Shown: piece after piece, positions 6,483 to 11,180 of the stretch | Layout: the number at the start of each line of letters is the position of its first letter | Numbering within the stretch: position 1 is the first letter of the stretch | Origin: an uncultured Clostridia bacterium | Lineage (GTDB): Bacteria > Bacillota > Clostridia > Oscillospirales > CAG-272 | Direction: 5' to 3' | Length of the DNA: 11,180 nucleotides | Assembly (NCBI GenBank): GCA_904502015.1 | Contig: CAJGEA010000045.1 | Span: 1-11,180 of the forward strand | The notes under the pieces: generated by a model | The model's database searches: none | The model's input: only the letters and a program-made list of their open reading frames with translations | Told to the model about the DNA's origin: nothing | Program-made: the position numbers and the translations under genes

Positions 6483-7426
6483 GAGTTTTCGGCAGAATTG
6501 GGGGCCACGGGGTCGCCTGATTCCGGTGACCCCGGCATATCGGACAGAAAATCGGGGGTATAATCCGACACGGCGGCTTCTTTTCCCTGTCGATAGCCAA
6601 TGAATCCGCACTCGTCCGCGGTGTCCAGCACCGACTCGTACTCGAAATCGGTCAGGCGGCGGCGCAGATTGGGATAGGGACAATCGGAGGCAAATTCGGG
6701 CGTATACTGGCGCATCACCGAAAGTCGTATTTTGTCGAGCGGAAGGATCGTGGCAAGGTGGCGAATGACGGCCATCGAATCCTTGCGGCAGCCCGGCAGG
6801 ACAAGGTGGCGCACGAGCAGGCCCCGCGTCATCATCCCCTCGCCGTCAAAGGCTACTCCCCCCACCTGGCGGAGCATCTCGATCACCGCCTCTGTCGCGC
6901 GCTCGGCGTAATCGGGGGCAGCAGAGTAGCTTGCGGACAGCTCGGAGGACAGATATTTAAAATCGGGCATATAGATATCCACGAGTCCGTCCAAGCGTCG
7001 CAGGCCCTCGACCGAATCATAGCCCCCGCTGTTCCACACCACGGGGATGTGCAATCGGGGCTTGACAGACGAAAGAACTCGCGAGAGCGCATCGGTATAG
7101 TGGGTGGGGGTGACGAGGTTGATATTGTGAACGCCCTCGTTTTGCAGACCAAGGAAGATCTCGCAAAGCTCGTCCTCGCTCACGCGGCGGCCGCGGCGGT
7201 CGTGGCTGATGACGCGATTCTGGCAGAACACGCAACGCAGATTACAGCCCGTAAAGAAGACCGTACCCGAGCCACGCGTGCCGCTGATGGGCGGCTCCTC
7301 CCACGCATGGGGGGCGGCACGGGAAATAAAAATCCCGTCGGGCATACCGCAAAAGCCGCGCCCCTCGGCCGAGCGATCAGCATGGCACCCGCGCGGGCAA
7401 TCATCACATAAACGAACGCAGGACAT
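6479..7426 (-). CDS. Radical SAM protein, PflA-like (COG1313 type)
   Basis: This is an S-adenosylmethionine radical enzyme related to pyruvate formate-lyase activating enzymes; its substrate is unknown. The cluster motif CxxxCxxC is CNLRCVFC with C61, C65 and C68. An N-terminal cysteine-rich segment has C3, C7, C10, C14 and C26 (CPRGCHADR and GFCGMP), typical of the COG1313 group and suggesting a further metal site or structural knuckle. Conserved stretches NINLVTPTHY (101-110) and VVWNSGGYDS (129-138) follow. The last 25 or so residues are acidic and serine/proline-rich and look disordered. I chose the ATG at 7426, giving 315 residues; AAGGAG lies 12 nt upstream, slightly far. A TTG at 7462 would extend it by 12 residues, but it coincides with the -10 box. 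No glycyl-radical enzyme gene is adjacent, so an activase role is not supported by context. Confidence 0.92.
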   Translation of the reverse strand: MSCVRLCDDCPRGCHADRSAEGRGFCGMPDGIFISRAAPHAWEEPPISGTRGSGTVFFTGCNLRCVFCQNRVISHDRRGRRVSEDELCEIFLGLQNEGVHNINLVTPTHYTDALSRVLSSVKPRLHIPVVWNSGGYDSVEGLRRLDGLVDIYMPDFKYLSSELSASYSAAPDYAERATEAVIEMLRQVGGVAFDGEGMMTRGLLVRHLVLPGCRKDSMAVIRHLATILPLDKIRLSVMRQYTPEFASDCPYPNLRRRLTDFEYESVLDTADECGFIGYRQGKEAAVSDYTPDFLSDMPGSPESGDPVAPNSAENS

Positions 7427-7461
7427 GGCGGTGCAAATCTCCTTCCGACGGAATTTATCCA

Positions 7462-7490
7462 ATTATACAACATAAAACGAAATAAATCAA
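7462..7490 (-). promoter_or_regulatory. Promoter of the radical SAM gene
   Basis: On the minus strand TTGATT (7485-7490) and TATAAT (7462-7467) are 17 bp apart. Unlike the other promoters in the window, the base triplet before the -10 is TTG and not TGn. It is arranged back to back with the cinA promoter, 21 bp apart between -35 boxes. Confidence 0.7.
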
Positions 7491-7511
7491 GAATTTTGTT
7501 TTATTTTTTTG

Positions 7512-7540
7512 TTTACAAACCGCCCGCTATATGGTATAAT
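7512..7540 (+). promoter_or_regulatory. Promoter of cinA (and probably pfkA)
   Basis: TTTACA (7512-7517, 5 of 6) and TATAAT (7535-7540) are 17 bp apart, with TGG before the -10 as an extended element. A T-rich stretch lies just upstream (about 7494-7510). The start codon at 7569 is 28 bp downstream, so the leader is short. Confidence 0.8.
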
Positions 7541-7568
7541 ATATTCTTGGAAAGGAATGGGAATTTTT

Positions 7569-8897
7569 ATGTCTGTTTCCGTTTTTGATAAAAATCACGC
7601 ATCCTACGAGCGAAGCTCGCCGATTCGCACCGCGGAGATCCTCTGCGTGGGCACCGAGCTTTTGCTGGGGGATATTGTCAATACCAACGCCGCCTATCTC
7701 TCCCGCCGACTGGCAGGATTGGGCATTTCGGTCTACCACCAGACCGTGATCGGGGATCACCCCGATCGCCTGCGTGCCGCGCTGGAGGACGCTTTCTCGG
7801 GGCACGGCCGCCCCAAGGCCGATCTCGTGATCCTCAGCGGCGGACTCGGGCCCACCTACGATGACCTGACCAAAGAGACCGTTGCCTCCTTCTTCGGGCG
7901 ATCCATGCAGCTCCACGAGGAGTCGCTGACCCGCATCCGCGCCTACTTCGACCGCATGGGACGAGTCATGGCACCCAGCAACGAAAAGCAAGCCATGATG
8001 CCCGATGGCGCAGTGGTATTCCCCAACGACTACGGCACGGCTCCCGCGCTGGCCGTCGGGGACGGCACCCGCACCGCCATTCTCTTGCCCGGCCCGCCCG
8101 CCGAGTTGGAGCCCATCTTTGACGAGCAGGCGGTTCCCTTCTTGCGGCAGTTCACCGAAGGGGTACTCATCAGCCGTAACGTACACATCATGGGCATGGG
8201 TGAATCCGACGTGGAGGCACGTCTGCACGATGTGATGGTCAACTCGACCAACCCCACGCTCGCGCCCTACTGTCAGGCAGGTGAGGTGCGCCTGCGCGTG
8301 ACCGCGCGCGCCGAGGATGCCGACACCGCTCTCGCCATGTGTGACGAAATGATCGAGACCATTCAGCGAACCGATATTGCGCCCTATATCTACGGCATTG
8401 ACGTAGAGAATATGGAAACCGCTCTGGTACGCAACCTGACTGACCGCGGACTGACCGTGGCGTGTGCCGAATCCTGCACGGGCGGCATGATCGGAGAGCG
8501 CATCACCGCCGTCCCCGGTGCGTCGCAAGTGTTCCTTGGCGGGTGCATCACCTATACCAACGATATCAAAATCAAGCTCCTCGGCGTGGATCCCGCGCTG
8601 ATCGACGCGCACACCGAGGTGAGCGCCGAGGTCGCCGCGGCTATGGCAGACGGCGCGCGCCGCGCCTTGGGCAGTGACGTCGCCATCGCCACCACGGGCT
8701 ACGCGGGACCGGGAGGCGGCACCGAGCAAAATCCCGTGGGAACGGTATATATCGGCGTTGCCACCGCGAAGGGGGCATCCGCCGTCCGCGTCAACTACTC
8801 GGCGCGCAAATCCCGCGAGTATATCCGCCGCGCGGCATCCTCTCAGGCCATGAAGCTGGCGCTGACCGAGGTACTGTCGGGCACAAATCAAAAATAA
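7569..8897 (+). CDS. cinA: CinA family protein with nicotinamide-nucleotide amidohydrolase domain
   Basis: CinA combines an N-terminal molybdopterin-binding (MoaB/Mog-like, COG1058) domain, linked to ADP-ribose pyrophosphatase activity in studied members, with a C-terminal PncC domain that deamidates nicotinamide mononucleotide; it serves NAD by-product recycling. In some naturally competent bacteria it is co-expressed with recA. The protein is 442 residues. The first domain begins at AEILCVGTELLLGD (22-35) and includes ILSGGLGPTYDD (88-99) and ILLPGPPAEL (171-180). The PncC domain includes VACAESCTGG (297-306), ITYTNDIKIKLLG (327-339) and ATTGYAGPGGGTEQNPVGTV (374-393). The ATG at 7569 is preceded by AAGGAATGGGA about 5-12 nt away; an in-frame ATG at 7557 lies too close to that site. 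Compared with typical CinA there are about 20 extra residues at the N-terminus. pfkA follows 33 bp after the stop and no terminator lies between. Confidence 0.96.
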   Translation: MSVSVFDKNHASYERSSPIRTAEILCVGTELLLGDIVNTNAAYLSRRLAGLGISVYHQTVIGDHPDRLRAALEDAFSGHGRPKADLVILSGGLGPTYDDLTKETVASFFGRSMQLHEESLTRIRAYFDRMGRVMAPSNEKQAMMPDGAVVFPNDYGTAPALAVGDGTRTAILLPGPPAELEPIFDEQAVPFLRQFTEGVLISRNVHIMGMGESDVEARLHDVMVNSTNPTLAPYCQAGEVRLRVTARAEDADTALAMCDEMIETIQRTDIAPYIYGIDVENMETALVRNLTDRGLTVACAESCTGGMIGERITAVPGASQVFLGGCITYTNDIKIKLLGVDPALIDAHTEVSAEVAAAMADGARRALGSDVAIATTGYAGPGGGTEQNPVGTVYIGVATAKGASAVRVNYSARKSREYIRRAASSQAMKLALTEVLSGTNQK

Positions 8898-8900
8898 ACA

Positions 8901-8914
8901 GCCGCCGTGGCGGC
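8901..8914 (+). repeat. GC-only inverted repeat directly before the pfkA ribosome binding site
   Basis: GCCGCC and GGCGGC are separated by only two bases, so the RNA can form GCCGC/GCGGC with a CGTG loop. The repeat fills the gap between the cinA stop (8895-8897) and the AGGAGG at 8915-8920. No T-tract follows, so it is not an intrinsic terminator. It could affect mRNA stability or ribosome loading on pfkA, which is inference. Confidence 0.55.
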
Positions 8915-8930
8915 AGGAGGTTATAACACT

Positions 8931-10046
8931 ATGGCAAAGTTTAGAAAAATCGGTATCCTTTCCTCGGGCGGTGACGCGCCCGGTATGAACGCGGCGATCC
9001 GCGCCGTCACCCGCCGCGCGCTCAGCCAAGGCATTGAGGTCGTGGGCATTCTCGGCGGTTACGCGGGCCTGCTCGGCGCGGCTGACGAGAGCGATCCCGA
9101 TGTGATCCGCGCAAAATACCTGCGCCCCCTCGACACCCGCAGTGTTTCCAACATCGTAACACGCGGCGGCACCATGCTGTACTCCAGCCGTTGCCCCGAG
9201 TTTAAAACCGAGGCAGGCATGGCCAAGGCACTCAAGACCTGCCACGAGCACGAGATCGACGCCGTGATCGCCATCGGCGGTGACGGTACCTTCCGCGGCG
9301 CCACCGATCTGACCAACCACGGCATCCCCTCCATCGGTATCCCCGGCACCATCGACAACGATATTACCGCCACCGACCAGACCATCGGCTTTGACACCGC
9401 GCTCAACACCGCCCTTACCATGATCGACGCTCTGCGCGACACCGCCGAATCCCACGCCCGTTGCATCGTAACCGAGGTTATGGGTAACGGCTGCGGCTTC
9501 CTGTCCCTCTATTTGGGTATTGCGACGGGTGCCATTTCCATTGCCATCCCCGAGATGCCCTTTGACCGTGCATACGCCATCAACCGCATCCGCGACGCGC
9601 GCGAAAAGCACGGCAAGCGCGGCATCATCGCCATCTGCGGCGAGGGTATGCCTGACATCAATGGCGTGAAGTACGGCCAGGATTTTGCCGACGAGATCGC
9701 CGCCTCCACCGGCATCGACACCCGCTTTACCAAGCTGGGTCACATCATCCGCGGCGGCAACCCCACCCTGCGCGACCGTCTGACCGCCACCCAAATGGGC
9801 GTGGAGGCCGTCAATATGCTGCTGGAGGGCCGAAGCAACCTCGTCATGTGCGTAACCGAGAACCGCATCACCTCGGTAGACATCAACTTCGCGCTGGTTC
9901 TGGACAGAATGTATAAGAACAAGCTGAAGGACGGCGACCTTGAGGGCTTCACGGGCTATCAGCTCGCACAGATGAAGGCCCGTTGCGAGGCAAGACACGC
10001 CAAGATCAAGCGTCTGTACGGCATTTCCTACGATATTTGTATGTAA
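8931..10046 (+). CDS. pfkA: ATP-dependent 6-phosphofructokinase, divergent
   Basis: Phosphofructokinase phosphorylates fructose 6-phosphate to fructose 1,6-bisphosphate, the committed step of glycolysis. ATP as donor is supported by GGDGT (116-120) and PGTIDND (138-144); pyrophosphate-dependent enzymes usually have D and K at the two diagnostic glycines. The phosphate loop SGGDAPGMNAAIR (12-24), catalytic aspartate in TIDND and GHIIRGG (270-276) are present. At 371 residues it is longer than the usual 320. There is a roughly 12-residue insertion after residue 48 and a C-terminal extension of about 30 basic, helical-looking residues. The arginine normally found in MGRxxG is asparagine here (N186, MGNGCG), and H-x-Q-R is HIIR. 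The ATG at 8931 has AGGAGG 10 nt upstream (8915-8920), behind a GC hairpin. A strong terminator follows. Donor use and kinetics are inferred. Confidence 0.95.
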   Translation: MAKFRKIGILSSGGDAPGMNAAIRAVTRRALSQGIEVVGILGGYAGLLGAADESDPDVIRAKYLRPLDTRSVSNIVTRGGTMLYSSRCPEFKTEAGMAKALKTCHEHEIDAVIAIGGDGTFRGATDLTNHGIPSIGIPGTIDNDITATDQTIGFDTALNTALTMIDALRDTAESHARCIVTEVMGNGCGFLSLYLGIATGAISIAIPEMPFDRAYAINRIRDAREKHGKRGIIAICGEGMPDINGVKYGQDFADEIAASTGIDTRFTKLGHIIRGGNPTLRDRLTATQMGVEAVNMLLEGRSNLVMCVTENRITSVDINFALVLDRMYKNKLKDGDLEGFTGYQLAQMKARCEARHAKIKRLYGISYDICM

Positions 10047-10059
10047 ACGTGATCAAAAC

Positions 10060-10104
10060 AAAAGCACCGCACGCCGCTCCTTGTGAACGGCGCGCGGTGC
10101 TTTT
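10060..10104 (+). terminator. Strong intrinsic terminator after pfkA
   Basis: An 11-bp outer stem (10060-10070 with 10094-10104, AAAAGCACCGC/GCGGTGCTTTT) and a 5-bp inner stem (CGCCG/CGGCG) are separated by one A-C mismatch, with an 11-nt loop. The T-tract on the plus strand is only four T. On the minus strand TTTTGTTTTG follows, so it could work in both directions, although no minus-strand gene ends here. Confidence 0.85.
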
Positions 10105-10161
10105 ATGCAAAAGAGCTAAATTATTAGTCTTATTTTCTTGCATTTGCACGAAAAACTGTTC

Positions 10162-10190
10162 TTGCTTTATTCCGGCATTTATGGTATAAT
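10162..10190 (+). promoter_or_regulatory. Promoter of the solute-binding lipoprotein gene
   Basis: A TATAAT (10185-10190) with TGG before it is 17 bp from a weak -35, TTGCTT (10162-10167). The bases around the -10, ATGGTATAATAT, are identical to those of the cinA promoter. The ATG at 10244 is about 54 bp downstream. No operator such as a catabolite-response element is obvious. Confidence 0.65.
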
Positions 10191-10243
10191 ATAATAGTAT
10201 ACATTCATCCCTATGATGAAAATTCAATACATGGAGGTTTTAC

Positions 10244-11180
10244 ATGAAACGCATTCTCGTGTCCGTTCTTGCCGCCTTGATGCTGGTCAGCACCTTTGCA
10301 TCCTGCGCCAACAACGACGGAAACACCGACGAAACCAAGGACGCCGTAACCATTGACGAGGGCACCCTCAAGGAAACCTTGGACATCCCCGACACCAAGT
10401 ACAACGGCTTGGAGCTGATCTTCCTCACCCGTGACGAGGGCGAGTGGTCCACCACCGAGATCTTCTCCGAGAAGGCCAATGAGGACAATATCAGTAACGC
10501 CGTCTACGAGCGTAACGATATGATCCGCGAGAAGTACGACGTCATCATCAAGGAATTCAAGGAAGAAATCGGCAAGCACAACCAGAAGGTCCAGACCGAG
10601 GTCAAGGCTCCCACGGGCGACTTCTCCGTCCTCATTTCCAACACCGACGTATCCTCTACTCTTGCCACCAACGGCTGCCTTTGGAATCTGAAGTCCGATG
10701 AAATTGAGTATCTCGACTTCTCCAAATCCTGGTGGGACCAGAAGCTGGTTGAGGGTATGTCCATCGGTGACCGTCTGCACTTCGCCACCGGCGATCTGCT
10801 GACCTCCGACAACGACGCGACCTTCGCCATCCTCTTCAACAAGTCGCTGGCCACCGACGCACAGCTCCCCAACCTCTACGAGCTGGTCGACTCCAACCAG
10901 TGGACGATGGATAAGTTCTACGAGTTCGAACAGACCACCAAGCAGGACAAGGACGGTAACGGTAAGCTGGAATACAACAGCGATATCTGTGGCTTCGCTT
11001 ACACCACCGACTCCAAGTACTGCTTCCTGTACGCAGGCGGCGTTAAGGTAACCGAAAAGGACGAGAACGACGAGCCCGTCTACACGCTGGACGTGGGACG
11101 CGCCGACGACATCGCCGACAAGTGCCGACTGATCTTCTCCAAGGAATTTACCGTTGATATGAACAACCCCGGTGACGGTG
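10244..11180 (+). CDS. Extracellular solute-binding lipoprotein of an ABC transporter (partial, 3' end outside window)
   Basis: This looks like a membrane-anchored, probably carbohydrate-binding, ABC transporter receptor; the substrate is unknown. The 312 residues visible begin with a lipoprotein signal peptide: MKR, a hydrophobic stretch to about residue 18, then the lipobox FASC with C21 as the lipidated cysteine (phenylalanine at -3 is less common than leucine). A low-complexity acidic linker follows, then an alpha/beta domain starting near KYNGLELIFLTRDEGEW (52-68). The DKDGNGKLEYNSD stretch at 235-247 has the spacing of an EF-hand-type calcium loop. TWxxF-like substrate-domain wording seen in such proteins is represented by QWTMDKFYEFEQTTK (219-233). 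The ATG at 10244 has GGAGGT 5 nt upstream (10233-10238). Permease genes would be expected further right but are not visible. The family assignment is by general resemblance, so an unrelated lipoprotein is possible. Confidence 0.82.
   Translation, partial: MKRILVSVLAALMLVSTFASCANNDGNTDETKDAVTIDEGTLKETLDIPDTKYNGLELIFLTRDEGEWSTTEIFSEKANEDNISNAVYERNDMIREKYDVIIKEFKEEIGKHNQKVQTEVKAPTGDFSVLISNTDVSSTLATNGCLWNLKSDEIEYLDFSKSWWDQKLVEGMSIGDRLHFATGDLLTSDNDATFAILFNKSLATDAQLPNLYELVDSNQWTMDKFYEFEQTTKQDKDGNGKLEYNSDICGFAYTTDSKYCFLYAGGVKVTEKDENDEPVYTLDVGRADDIADKCRLIFSKEFTVDMNNPGDG

Noticed and set aside
7427..7462. TTG start at 7462 for the radical SAM protein.
   Set aside because: The TTG overlaps the TATAAT box of the gene's promoter, so it would lie upstream of the transcript start.
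7527..9998. An 823-codon open frame on the minus strand opposite cinA and pfkA.
   Set aside because: It is exactly antisense to two clear conserved genes and crosses their intergenic signals. Its product is a glycine-, alanine-, valine- and histidine-rich composition without family resemblance. GC-rich codon choice on the coding strand readily keeps this frame open.
10211..10780. A 189-codon minus-strand frame over the start of the lipoprotein gene.
   Set aside because: It overlaps a gene with a good promoter, ribosome binding site and lipoprotein signal peptide, and has none of these itself.

Overview
The window looks like chromosome from an anaerobic, spore-forming Firmicute of the class Clostridia. 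The support is a full-length spoIVA, which is restricted to endospore formers, and HydC/HydB-type (NuoE/NuoF-like) subunits of a soluble [FeFe]-hydrogenase or NADH-linked oxidoreductase. A PflA-like radical SAM protein, an ammonia-dependent asparagine synthetase and a Gram-positive solute-binding lipoprotein fit the same picture. Genes are GC-rich with many C or G third positions, while the gaps are AT-rich with strong AGGAGG-type ribosome binding sites. I cannot assign a genus from the sequence alone.

Layout. From 1 to 7426 everything is on the minus strand. In order of transcription from right to left these are: a COG1313-type radical SAM protein (7426-6479), asnA (6396-5386), purC (5222-4524), spoIVA (4395-2917), a two-helix membrane protein of unknown function (2764-2093), a nuoE/hydC-like gene (1918-1424) and a nuoF/hydB-like gene (from 1407, running off the left edge). 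From 7569 rightwards everything is on the plus strand: cinA (7569-8897), a 6-phosphofructokinase gene (8931-10046) and the start of an extracellular solute-binding lipoprotein (from 10244, running off the right edge). The two halves diverge from a promoter region at 7463-7568. Good intrinsic terminators follow the membrane protein gene, purC and pfkA.

Regulation. Most units look like single genes or pairs with their own promoters. Seven vegetative (sigma-A-type) promoters can be read, all with a TATAAT-like -10. Six of them have a recognisable -35 exactly 17 bp away, and six of the seven carry the TGn extended -10. spoIVA is the exception. In place of a sigma-A promoter it has a good match to the mother-cell sigma-E consensus, which fits its known role in building the spore coat base.

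How the genes relate. nuoE and nuoF are a clear two-gene unit (16 bp apart) handling NAD(P)H/FMN/Fe-S electron transfer, and cinA-pfkA are probably co-transcribed. The remaining genes are unrelated housekeeping functions (asparagine synthesis, purine synthesis, glycolysis, nucleotide repair, sporulation, nutrient uptake). I see no mobile element, CRISPR array, tRNA or rRNA, and no convincing new multigene system. The most worthwhile follow-ups are the sigma-E-like promoter, the divergent phosphofructokinase with a hairpin directly before its ribosome binding site, and the unknown membrane protein downstream of spoIVA.
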